A stretch of DNA of 11,398 bases from assembly GCA_025353525.1 (NCBI GenBank), contig JANXOO010000451.1, positions 1 through 11,398 on the forward strand, in the 5' to 3' direction. Positions within the stretch are counted from its first letter, which is position 1. Every line of letters begins with the position of its first letter. Source of the DNA: Schlesneria sp. Its GTDB lineage: Bacteria; Planctomycetota; Planctomycetia; Planctomycetales; Planctomycetaceae. Below are positions 1-7,656 of this stretch, in pieces. Under the pieces are notes generated by a model. That model did not search any database, was not told where the DNA came from, and saw only the letters and a program-made list of their open reading frames with translations. Both the position numbers and the translations under genes were made by a program.

Positions 1-1
1 A

Positions 2-70
2 CTGATGGTCAACAACGACCGCATCACGAAACTGAATGCCACGATGTTGATGGTTCATAAAGAGAGTTGA
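2..70 (+). CDS. 3' end of an unidentified upstream gene
   Basis: An open frame enters from the left edge and stops with TGA at 68-70, giving 22 residues that end in LMVHKES. The composition (NNDRITKLNAT, then hydrophobic and charged residues) looks like a helical C-terminus rather than random translation, and the strand matches the following cluster. I cannot identify it from so little. The C-terminus of an acyl-CoA dehydrogenase, a type of gene I recall near amino acid:carrier protein ligases, is one possibility, but it is a guess. The 131 bases between this stop and the next start (71-201) hold no convincing gene. Confidence 0.4.
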   Translation: MMVNNDRITKLNATMLMVHKES

Positions 71-201
71 TCGGGATGACCTGGGGGGAACCGCCGTATT
101 GGCCAACGGGTTCGGGAACAGGTTTCACAAACGGGACCTTCAAAAGCGTGTGGTGCAAGTCGACAGCGGCAAATCTTGAGGTTGAGCGAAGGGCGTAAAA
201 A

Positions 202-1131
202 ATGTGTGGCATTTCCAGTGACGTTCTGACAGCGTCTTACCAGGCCTATCTGGATCAGTTGACTGCAGCAGGAATCCTGATTCCACTGGGCGTCAAAGGA
301 CTCTACGGACACAGCGGTGTCTTTGAAGATGTGATCGAGCGGTTCGAACGGGCGGTGACGCGTCGCGGAGCCCATTTCAAGGCGGAAGTCATGCGCTTCC
401 CGGCGATTCTGAACCGTCAGCACTACCTGAAGACGAATCACATCGAAACATTCCCCGACTTGATGGGGTCGGTTCACAGCTTTACCGGCAACGAACGCGA
501 TCACGTGCAAATGCTTCAAAAGCGGGAGCGAGGCGAGGACTGGACACGGGATCTGACGCCGACAGAAGTCATGATGACGCCAGCAGCCTGCTATCCGCTC
601 TATCCCACAGCGACCGGAACGTTACCGGAAAACGGTCGAACCGTCGACCTGAGGTCGTTTGTGTTTCGACACGAACCCTCGATCGATCCGGCTCGCATGC
701 AGATTTTCAGACAACGGGAATACGTTCGGCTCGGAACGGCCGAACAGGCACTGGATCATCGAAATTACTGGTTGAAGACTGGCGAAGAGATCCTGAATTC
801 AGTCGGCCTCAAAGTCGAAGCAGTCGTCGCCAACGATCCGTTTTTCGGGCGTGGCGGACGCATGATGGCCGTCAGCCAAAAGGAACAGGTTCTGAAGTAC
901 GAACTCGTGATAGCGATCGCCAGCTCCGAAAAACCGACGGCAATCACTTCGTGCAATTGTCACCTGGACCACTTCGGGCATTCATTCGGGATCAAGACTG
1001 CAGACGGCCAGTATGCACACTCCGCCTGCGTCGGATTCGGACTGGAACGGATCGCTTTGGCCCTGTTCAAGACACACGGTTTCGATCCTGATCACTGGCC
1101 GTCCGATGTCCGGAATGTACTCGAATTGTGA
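202..1131 (+). CDS. Amino acid:[carrier protein] ligase (class II aaRS-like)
   Basis: This 309-residue protein matches the family of atypical seryl-tRNA-synthetase homologues typified by Bradyrhizobium Bll0957. These activate glycine or alanine with ATP and transfer it to the phosphopantetheine thiol of a small carrier protein instead of to tRNA. It is a bare catalytic core: there is no N-terminal coiled-coil tRNA-binding arm. Motif 2 lies around residues 154-178 (FRHEPS then FRQREYVRLGT). Motif 3 is GFGLERIALALF at 278-289. The expected zinc ligands are visible as Cys130 (TPAACYP), Glu173 (QREY) and Cys276 (SACVGFG). The start is the only ATG before residue 60; GAAGGG at 188-193 sits 8 bases upstream. 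It opens the preserved part of a four-gene co-directional run. The substrate amino acid cannot be read from sequence. The cognate carrier protein gene is not in the window. Confidence 0.92.
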   Translation: MCGISSDVLTASYQAYLDQLTAAGILIPLGVKGLYGHSGVFEDVIERFERAVTRRGAHFKAEVMRFPAILNRQHYLKTNHIETFPDLMGSVHSFTGNERDHVQMLQKRERGEDWTRDLTPTEVMMTPAACYPLYPTATGTLPENGRTVDLRSFVFRHEPSIDPARMQIFRQREYVRLGTAEQALDHRNYWLKTGEEILNSVGLKVEAVVANDPFFGRGGRMMAVSQKEQVLKYELVIAIASSEKPTAITSCNCHLDHFGHSFGIKTADGQYAHSACVGFGLERIALALFKTHGFDPDHWPSDVRNVLEL

Positions 1132-1198
1132 AAGATCACGTTTTCCCGCTTCGCCGGAGTTCAGCAGTCTGGCTGACTATCGAAGAAATCGCACGCGA

Positions 1199-2185
1199 AT
1201 GATGACACGAAACGTATTCCCTCTCGACCCGAATCGCTATGACCGGCATGTCATCCATGCCGGTGATCGCCAATGGGCCGAGACGAATTGTTATGTCGAC
1301 GTCTGGATCGAACTCCTGCACGCATGGAAGTTCGATCCGATCGCTGCATTGCCGTTCACATTGTCGATCGACTTCGAAGGGGATCAGTGGACGTTTTTCA
1401 AGTTTCCGCTGTCGCACCTCGACGATCTCTATTCGCTCGACGTACAGGAATTGGCGATCTGGCATCCTTTGGAAAGCCACCTGGAAGAACAAGTCGGAAT
1501 GGGACGCCCGGTCCTTGTTGAACTGGATTCGTACTTTCTGCCCGATACGGCCGGAACGTCGTATCAGCGCGAGCACGTGAAATCGACAGTCGCTGTGATT
1601 GCGATGGATGTCTCGAAACATTCCATGGGATATTTCCACGGCCAGGGCTACTATCACCTGTCAGGTGACGACTTCGACAACATTCTGCATCGAAACGGAA
1701 AACCACATCCGTCGGTTCTGCCACCCTACGTCGAAATTGTCAAACGCCGTACCCGACCGTCTCCAACGGGTGATGCACTGACGCAGGCATCGCTGGATCG
1801 CCTGCGGGAAGTGCTCCGAAGACTTCCGGATACAAATCCCTTCGAGAAGTTTCGCCCCAAATTTGAATCGGATCTGACGTGGCTCGCCGATCGACCGATT
1901 GAAACGTTTCATCAGTACTCATTTGCAACATTGCGTCAATTCGGTGCCTGTTACGAATTGACGACAACGTACCTGAGATGGTTGCTCCAACGAGGAGTGA
2001 CTGGTCTGGACCCTGCGATCGGACTGTTCGAAAGTTTGTCGAATGGTGCGAAGACGATGCAATTCCAGTTGGCCCGCGCGCTGGCCCGAAAGCGGCCGAT
2101 GAATCTTGCGGCGGTCGATCAAATGGCAGAGTCCTGGCAAGTGGCGATGGACGATCTTAAATCGCGTTTTTTGACTTCCGATTGA
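1199..2185 (+). CDS. DUF1839 family protein, candidate BtrH-like transacylase
   Basis: The 328-residue protein fits the uncharacterised DUF1839 family. The start is placed at ATG-ATG (1199/1202), 67 bases after the ligase; the frame is open further upstream but overlaps the ligase and reads as non-coding there. Two parts can be seen. An alpha/beta part (about 25-165) carries TNCYVDVW with Cys31, then GRPVLVELDSYFLP (102-115), then REHVKSTVAVI with His126, then GYFHGQGYYHL (144-154). A helical, arginine-rich part follows (about 195-328). By eye, Asn-Cys-x-Val-Asp/Glu, Val-x-Leu-Asp-x-Tyr-x-Leu-Pro and a following His are the same ordered landmarks as in the BtrH N-terminal domain, a papain-like fold that moves an acyl group from a carrier protein to an aminoglycoside, also followed by a helical domain. 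Being next to a carrier-protein ligase fits that role. Family assignment is firm; the transacylase role is inference. No membrane segment or signal peptide is seen. Confidence 0.85.
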   Translation: MMTRNVFPLDPNRYDRHVIHAGDRQWAETNCYVDVWIELLHAWKFDPIAALPFTLSIDFEGDQWTFFKFPLSHLDDLYSLDVQELAIWHPLESHLEEQVGMGRPVLVELDSYFLPDTAGTSYQREHVKSTVAVIAMDVSKHSMGYFHGQGYYHLSGDDFDNILHRNGKPHPSVLPPYVEIVKRRTRPSPTGDALTQASLDRLREVLRRLPDTNPFEKFRPKFESDLTWLADRPIETFHQYSFATLRQFGACYELTTTYLRWLLQRGVTGLDPAIGLFESLSNGAKTMQFQLARALARKRPMNLAAVDQMAESWQVAMDDLKSRFLTSD

Positions 2186-2198
2186 AAGCGAACGAACG

Positions 2199-4736
2199 AT
2201 GAAATCGCTCGCCCTCCAATCGAGCACAAATGCCGCGACGAAGACAACGATCCTGGGAGAATGGACGTTCTGTTCGCGCGCACCGGGGGCGATCTCGAAT
2301 CCCGAACAACTTGATGACACGGACGCCGACTGGATTGTCGCTTCTGCTCCAGGAACCGTCGCGGGCGCTTTGGCCAACGCGGGGCAATGGGACATGAATC
2401 GCCCCCCGTCAATCGACGAATTCGATTGGTGGTATCGAACCCGATTCAATGTATCGGACGATCTGGCGAGCCAACTTTGCCGACTCTGTTTTGACGGACT
2501 GGCAACTTTGGCAGAGGTCTGGCTTAACGGCGAACAGTTACTGGTTGCCGAGAATATGTTCTGTGCGTACCAGATCGATGTTTCGCACCGTCTTCATTCG
2601 CAAAATACGCTGGAAATCGGCTTTCGGTCGATCACTTCCGACGTTCAGAAGAAGCGTCCGCGTCCTCGCTGGAAGACGAACCTTGTCAGTCATCAACAGT
2701 TGCGCTGGCATCGAACATCGCTGCTCGGCAGGATGCCAGGTTGGTCACCACCGGTTCCTGCCATCGGACCATGGCGCTCAGTCCGGCTTGAATCGGGCAC
2801 GGCATTATTGTCAGAACTTCAATTGCGAACGAGCCTCGATGCGACGACAGGCGTTGTGAGTTTCAAAGCAAGACTGGAGTCCGTATCAGAAATCGACAGG
2901 GCAACACTGCGCGTCGGTACGCTTGAAAGCGAACTGAGCGTCAAACGAACAGAAAACGGATTGACCCTGAGCGGCGAATTACGATGGGACGACGTACCGC
3001 TGTGGTGGCCGCACACTCACGGAGATCAACCGCTGACCGAATGTCGCGTGGAACTCGAAACGGGTTCAGAGCGCATCGGGATCGATTGCGGCCGCATCGG
3101 TTTTCGCACATTGCGAGTCGAATCGCTCGACGAATTCTCGATCGAACTGAACGGTCAGCCGATCTATTGCCGAGGAGCGTGCTGGACAGTTTCAGACGTA
3201 TTCGACCCGAACGGAAATGAGGCGACGCTTCGTCGCGATCTGACACTCGTCCGCGATTCCGGCGCGAATATGCTGCGAGTCATTGGTACGATGGTCTATG
3301 AGAGCGACACGTTCTATCGTCTGTGCGATGAACTGGGTCTGCTTGTCTGGCAGGACTTCATGTTTGCCAACATGGACTATCCGGTGGACGATGCCGCGTT
3401 TTCCAGGAACATCACGGCTGAGGCGACGCAACGGCTTTGCCGACTGTCTCCACACCCTTGCGTCGTCGTCTATTGTGGCAGCAGTGAAATCGAGCAACAG
3501 GCTGCGATGCTGGGCGTTCGCCGCGACTTATGGCGGAACGAATGGTTCGGCGACCAATTGCCTCGACTGTGCGAAGCGCTTCATCCTGGTACTGTGTATG
3601 TCCCGTCATCACCGTCCGGGGGTGTGCTGCCGTTCCACCCGTCGTCGGGCATCAGCCACTATTACGGTATCGGAGCTTACCGGCGATCCCTGCTCGAATT
3701 GCGACAGGCGGATGTCCGGTTCACGTCAGAGTGCCTCGGGTTTGCAAATCTTCCCGAACCGGAAATGGTCAATACGATTACCGGAGGAATGACTCCCGTA
3801 GTCCATCACCCGGTCTGGAAACAGCGAGTACCTCGTGATACGGGTGCGGGCTGGGACTTCGAAGACGTGCGCGACTTTTACTTTCAGTCCCTGTATGGAC
3901 TCGACCCGGTCACGGTTCGATCAAGCGACACGCACCGCTATCTCGATCTAAGCCGCATTGTTCCCGGCGAAATGATGGCAAAGACGTTTTCGGAATGGCG
4001 CAGCAGCCATAGCCGCAATCGAGGTGGTCTGGTCTGGTTTTTCAAAGATCTTTGGCCAGCGGCCGGATGGGGAATTGTCGACAGTTCGGGTATTCCAAAA
4101 GCGGCGTATTATTCGCTTAAACGCACATGGCAGGATCGCCAGCTGACTATGACCGACGAAGGATTGAACGGACTGCACCTGCACATCATTAATGAGCGAT
4201 CTGACGAACTTGCGGGATTTGTCGAGGTCACACTACTGAAGGAACCGAACGTCGTCGTGGCTCGAAAAGAAGTTCAAATTAATGTGTCGGGGCGAGGGCA
4301 ACAACTTCTGAATGCCGATGAAATACTCGGTGGATTTTATGATACGAGCTACGCCTATCGATTCGGTCCTCCCCAGCACGATGTCGTTTCCGCAACACTC
4401 TTCGATATCAATCGCGAAGTCGTCAGCGAAGCATTTCACTTGATACGTCGACCAGTATCGATGATTGGGGCAGCGAAGGTCGAGATATTTGCTGAATGGA
4501 CTGATGAAACAGAATGCCGAGTGACCATTCGTTCCGAAAGGTTTCTGTATGGTGTCCGATTGAGTGCGAGCGGATTTCAGCCGGATGACAACTACTTCCA
4601 TCTCCTTCCCGACCGGACAAAAACCGTACGCTGCAAGCGGCTTTCGAATTCGGCTCTGTTTCGAGGTGAACTGGAAGCTCTGAATCTCGATTCCTCGATT
4701 TCCATCCCGACGCCGGGGAAAAGGAGCGGACCGTGA
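2199..4736 (+). CDS. Glycoside hydrolase family 2, beta-mannosidase type
   Basis: The 845-residue protein has the full GH2 order: a sugar-binding jelly-roll domain (about 15-200, with APGTVAGAL, WWYRTRF and an FDGLATLAEVWLNG core), an immunoglobulin-like domain (about 200-310, ending GFRTLRVE), a TIM barrel (about 311-645) and a C-terminal beta domain. The barrel shows ELNGQPIYCRGACW, NMLRVIG, CDELGLLVWQDF, the acid/base Glu430 in YCGSSE (family form WCGNNE) and the nucleophile Glu511 in FTSECLGF (family form SE-x-GF). GGLVWFFKDLWPAAGW (609-624) and KAAYYSLKR resemble beta-mannosidases and exo-beta-glucosaminidases more than LacZ. There is no signal peptide, so it should act in the cytoplasm. 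It starts 13 bases after the DUF1839 stop with no clear Shine-Dalgarno, suggesting coupled translation. Its true sugar specificity cannot be read; position in the cluster suggests an aminoacylated or amino-sugar glycoside rather than bulk mannan. Confidence 0.92.
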   Translation: MKSLALQSSTNAATKTTILGEWTFCSRAPGAISNPEQLDDTDADWIVASAPGTVAGALANAGQWDMNRPPSIDEFDWWYRTRFNVSDDLASQLCRLCFDGLATLAEVWLNGEQLLVAENMFCAYQIDVSHRLHSQNTLEIGFRSITSDVQKKRPRPRWKTNLVSHQQLRWHRTSLLGRMPGWSPPVPAIGPWRSVRLESGTALLSELQLRTSLDATTGVVSFKARLESVSEIDRATLRVGTLESELSVKRTENGLTLSGELRWDDVPLWWPHTHGDQPLTECRVELETGSERIGIDCGRIGFRTLRVESLDEFSIELNGQPIYCRGACWTVSDVFDPNGNEATLRRDLTLVRDSGANMLRVIGTMVYESDTFYRLCDELGLLVWQDFMFANMDYPVDDAAFSRNITAEATQRLCRLSPHPCVVVYCGSSEIEQQAAMLGVRRDLWRNEWFGDQLPRLCEALHPGTVYVPSSPSGGVLPFHPSSGISHYYGIGAYRRSLLELRQADVRFTSECLGFANLPEPEMVNTITGGMTPVVHHPVWKQRVPRDTGAGWDFEDVRDFYFQSLYGLDPVTVRSSDTHRYLDLSRIVPGEMMAKTFSEWRSSHSRNRGGLVWFFKDLWPAAGWGIVDSSGIPKAAYYSLKRTWQDRQLTMTDEGLNGLHLHIINERSDELAGFVEVTLLKEPNVVVARKEVQINVSGRGQQLLNADEILGGFYDTSYAYRFGPPQHDVVSATLFDINREVVSEAFHLIRRPVSMIGAAKVEIFAEWTDETECRVTIRSERFLYGVRLSASGFQPDDNYFHLLPDRTKTVRCKRLSNSALFRGELEALNLDSSISIPTPGKRSGP
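4721..4726 (+). promoter_or_regulatory. Ribosome binding site deciding the GTG start at 4733
   Basis: AAGGAG lies 6 bases before GTG at 4733 and 12 before ATG at 4739. The spacing favours GTG, which overlaps the preceding stop as GTGA (4733-4736). This is the clearest Shine-Dalgarno within the left-hand cluster. Confidence 0.7.
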
Positions 4737-6631
4737 TCATGTTGGCGACCGCCATCGAAGTCGCAAGCGAACACAAAGGCAAACCGGATGACGGGTTGTC
4801 TTTTGATGCGATTCGTCGCACAGCCTGTTATGTGCCGACGGGATCGGGATCACTGTTTGCCTGGCTTCACGAGCGTTCAGACAATCCAAATGTCGAACAT
4901 GGTGTCATTATTTGTCCGCCAATCGGTCACGAACAATTGCACTCGCATCGAGCCCTGCGTCATCTGGCCGATCACCTGGCGATGGAATCGGTGCCTGTAT
5001 TGCGATTCGACTGGAGCGGAACGGGGGATTCCCCTGGAAACGACGAAGATCCGGACCGCTATTCAACATGGTTGTCCGATATTACAAACGCGGTTCAGTG
5101 GATGCGACACACATGCGGCTGCCACCGCGTGACACTGATAGGTCTGAGGATGGGTGCGACACTGGCCGCGCTGGCGACAACCGATTGCGAAGTCGACAAC
5201 CTCGTCCTATGGGCACCGGTCCAGAAGGGACGGACTTACGTTCGCGAAATGAAGGCAATCGGGCTGACATCGGCCGTCTCGGTGGTGGCAACGTCAGATC
5301 GAAATCAGGATATCGAAGCAGCGGGATTTACGCTCGGTTCCCGGACAATCGCCGACCTCGGTCAAATCGAACTCCAGTCTTTTCGACCACAATGTCGCAG
5401 AATACTCGTTGTTGTCCGCGAAGATCTTCCTGACGGACATCAACTCTGTGATGAATGGGCAACGGCCGGGATTGACGTCGAACAGATTGCTTGTCCGGGC
5501 TATTTCGAAATGATGACCGAACCACATCGCACGGAAGTTCCGCAACAGGCCATATGTGATATTTCCAACTGGATTTCACACGTCATCAAGTCGCAGCAGG
5601 GACTTGACGAGGCCAAGGATTCCGTTCGACCTCGTTTGACGCGGATGTCCGAAACGACATGCAAATCACTCGACACTCAACCGGAATGCGATATTCGCGA
5701 ATCGATTTTTGAAGTCGATTGTCAGCCGGGATTGTTCGGCATCATCACTGAGCTGGCAACTTCTGTCGAGAACGAACTTCCAATCGTCGTACTGTTGAAT
5801 GCAGGATCGGCAAATCGGACCGGACCTGGTCGATTGAACGTTTTCATGGCACGACATTTCGCGTCGATCGGATTCCGCTGTTTGCGACTCGATCTGGGAG
5901 GAATCGGCGACAGTCCTTGTGAGTCCGCAGGTCGCGAAAACGACCCCTATCCGGCGACGGCGTTCAGGGATATTGATCGGACAATCGAAGAACTGGTACG
6001 TCGGTATCCAACAAAGAGAATCGTGTTGATGGGGCTTTGCTCGGGCGCGTATGCGGCATTTCAGGCGGCGGCACAACTTCCGAATCGGGCGCTGATTGAG
6101 TCGGTGCTGATCAATCCCCTGACGTTCTTCTGGATGGATGGTATGACGCTGGAGACTGCTCCGTCGAAGCAATTAACAACGTTTCACTACCATATCGGCG
6201 CGGCGATTCAGCCGAGAAAGTGGCTGAAGCTGGTTTCCGGGCGGAGCAAAATCGGCATCGTCGGGGCCATTCAATTGCTCGCGTGTCGACTGAAGTTGCT
6301 GAATTTGTCGCCCCGCGAAAGTCGAAAGCCGGTAATGGAAGACCAGTCGTCATCGAGCATTTTTCATCCACCGGTGGAAGACCTGTCGGCAGACTTGCGG
6401 CGAATCGCTGATACAGGTCGACATCTTGCAATGTTTTTCTCAAGTTCGGACCCGGGGTTCGGCATTCTGAATTTTCATGCACGACGCGAGGCAACGCGGC
6501 AGCGATCATCCGGTCGGCTGAATGTCGGGTTTATCGACAAAACAGACCATACATTTTCAACACGGGCGGCTCGATCCGATCTGATCCAGGCGGTTTCAGC
6601 CTATCTGGTTCGTCGGTATTCGGCCAAGTGA
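4733..6631 (+). CDS. Tandem alpha/beta-hydrolase fusion with atypical nucleophile elbows
   Basis: This 632-residue protein contains two alpha/beta-hydrolase modules, about 40-285 and 326-630, joined by a polar linker. Internal homology is plain: RFDWSGTGDSP (91-101) against RLDLGGIGDSP (385-395), and GLRMGA (137-142) against GLCSGA (434-439). In the first module the nucleophile-elbow serine is replaced by Arg139, the form I associate with the hydrolases of exosortase systems, so this half is probably non-hydrolytic or uses another mechanism. In the second module the position is Cys436, with Asp573 and His606 (KTDHTF) as plausible triad partners, giving a possible Cys-His-Asp enzyme acting on a thioester or ester. 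No signal peptide or membrane span is seen. GTG at 4733 is preferred because of the binding site at 4721-4726 and the 4-base overlap with the GH2 gene, pointing to translational coupling. A thioesterase or acyltransferase role on carrier-bound substrates is an inference. Fold assignment is strong, function open. Confidence 0.87.
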   Translation: MIMLATAIEVASEHKGKPDDGLSFDAIRRTACYVPTGSGSLFAWLHERSDNPNVEHGVIICPPIGHEQLHSHRALRHLADHLAMESVPVLRFDWSGTGDSPGNDEDPDRYSTWLSDITNAVQWMRHTCGCHRVTLIGLRMGATLAALATTDCEVDNLVLWAPVQKGRTYVREMKAIGLTSAVSVVATSDRNQDIEAAGFTLGSRTIADLGQIELQSFRPQCRRILVVVREDLPDGHQLCDEWATAGIDVEQIACPGYFEMMTEPHRTEVPQQAICDISNWISHVIKSQQGLDEAKDSVRPRLTRMSETTCKSLDTQPECDIRESIFEVDCQPGLFGIITELATSVENELPIVVLLNAGSANRTGPGRLNVFMARHFASIGFRCLRLDLGGIGDSPCESAGRENDPYPATAFRDIDRTIEELVRRYPTKRIVLMGLCSGAYAAFQAAAQLPNRALIESVLINPLTFFWMDGMTLETAPSKQLTTFHYHIGAAIQPRKWLKLVSGRSKIGIVGAIQLLACRLKLLNLSPRESRKPVMEDQSSSSIFHPPVEDLSADLRRIADTGRHLAMFFSSSDPGFGILNFHARREATRQRSSGRLNVGFIDKTDHTFSTRAARSDLIQAVSAYLVRRYSAK

Positions 6632-6761
6632 AACAGCACGCGAACGGAGTAATGTCGACCAAACAGCAAACCGTGACACCAGAATCCGGAATCGTCGACT
6701 GCAACCATACCCCTATGTCCGGCAATTCGAAAACGGCTGGTGTTCTCGTGTGGTATGTTCG

Positions 6762-7553
6762 TTACATCTGCGAGGGAATGCCTGTTTTTCCTTCGAGGAT
6801 CTGAATTAAAAGATTGTCGTGCGGCCAGGGATGACCACGATGCTGCGTGAATGCTTCGCCATATTCCACTCCGATCTCACGTCCGCGTTCCGACGACCAG
6901 CGACGACATCCGTCGAGGTATTCATCAAGGCCATGCTGGCGACGCAACCACGCTCGCTGGCTTTCGTGGCAGGCGAGCATTTCGAGTTTCGTTTCAAACG
7001 TTGCGGTCACATCAATAATAAAATCTGTCGGTAGGGGTCGCCCGAAATAGTCGATTCCCTGAATGGCATCAACATAGTACAGATGCGGGACCCGGGTCGT
7101 CGGCGGAGCGGGATCCCATTGTCCCGTTTTGTAGTTCGGGCAGCTTGCGTTGAAACAGGCGTCTCGTACAAGGCGACTGGTCATTTCGTGGTCGCTCATA
7201 TAATCAACCGGAGGCGCTGTCACAACGATATTCGGGCGGGCTCGGCGGATGACTTCGGTCACCCTTCGGCGGCTCTCGTTATCGACGATGATCGACAGAT
7301 CCCGAAATTCAAGGCAGGTGTAATCTGCACCGAGAATGTCGGCCGCGCGTTGGGCTTCGATGCGGCGTACCGAGGAAATTTCTTCGGGTGACAGTTCGGC
7401 ACTACCACAATCGCCCGGCGTCATCGTCGCCACTGAAACCGCGCAACCGAGTTGTTTGAGCCTTAAAAGCGTCCCCGCGCATTGCAATTCGATGTCATCC
7501 GGATGCGCGTGGATCGCGAGAACTCGTACGTTGCCGTCAATTGTGTCGGTCAT
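6762..7553 (-). CDS. PIG-L / LmbE family zinc deacetylase
   Basis: The 263-residue protein has the PIG-L signature AIHAHPDDIELQCAGTL near the N-terminus, with His17 and Asp20 as zinc ligands, and SDHEMTSRLV supplying His122 as the third. RRIEAQRAADILGAD (63-77) and a C-terminal RGREIGVEYGEAF are also typical. Family members remove acetyl groups from N-acetylglucosaminyl lipids or thiol precursors. The HPDDIE form is nearer to the BshB1/LmbE branch than to eukaryotic HPDDE enzymes, but the substrate cannot be read. The start is taken at the ATG ending at 7553 because the core begins a few residues later; the frame stays open to 7745 but that stretch overlaps the upstream gene and contains a tandem repeat. 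A GAGGAG motif (7567-7572) lies 13 bases upstream, rather far. The gene converges with the left-hand operon, so it is a separate transcription unit. Confidence 0.93.
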   Translation of the reverse strand: MTDTIDGNVRVLAIHAHPDDIELQCAGTLLRLKQLGCAVSVATMTPGDCGSAELSPEEISSVRRIEAQRAADILGADYTCLEFRDLSIIVDNESRRRVTEVIRRARPNIVVTAPPVDYMSDHEMTSRLVRDACFNASCPNYKTGQWDPAPPTTRVPHLYYVDAIQGIDYFGRPLPTDFIIDVTATFETKLEMLACHESQRAWLRRQHGLDEYLDGCRRWSSERGREIGVEYGEAFTQHRGHPWPHDNLLIQILEGKTGIPSQM

Positions 7554-7618
7554 TCTCAGTGAGTCACTCCTCAAAATCCTGTTATTGGCAAACTCGCCCG
7601 AATTGAAACCGTGCCAAA

Positions 7619-7650
7619 CACGTTGGAAAACACGTTGGAAAACTCGTTGG
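7619..7650. repeat. 12-bp tandem repeat, about 2.7 copies
   Basis: The unit CACGTTGGAAAA occurs at 7619-7630 and 7631-7642 without mismatch, followed by a partial copy with one change at 7643-7650. It lies in the 103-base gap between the membrane-protein stop (7657) and the PIG-L start (7553), so in the PIG-L leader if the two are cotranscribed. The unit length is a multiple of three. A role is not evident; replication slippage is the simplest origin. Confidence 0.9.
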
Positions 7651-7656
7651 GCCGGA

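Noticed and set aside
76..198. A 40-codon frame between the partial gene and the ligase
   Set aside because: The translation is rich in Gly, Thr and Trp with no helix or carrier-protein motif and no binding site; it is probably non-coding leader.
1013..1198. Upstream extension of the DUF1839 frame overlapping the ligase
   Set aside because: The extra 62 residues are antifamily in character (shadow of the ligase C-terminus, then non-coding gap), and the family core begins shortly after the ATG at 1199.
6632..6761. Possible bidirectional terminator in the convergent gap
   Set aside because: I looked for a strong hairpin with flanking T or A tracts and found only weak, short complementary stretches.
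6762..7553. PIG-L deacetylase as a member of the left-hand aminoacylation cluster
   Set aside because: It is convergent with that operon and separated by 130 bases, so sequence alone gives no link beyond proximity.
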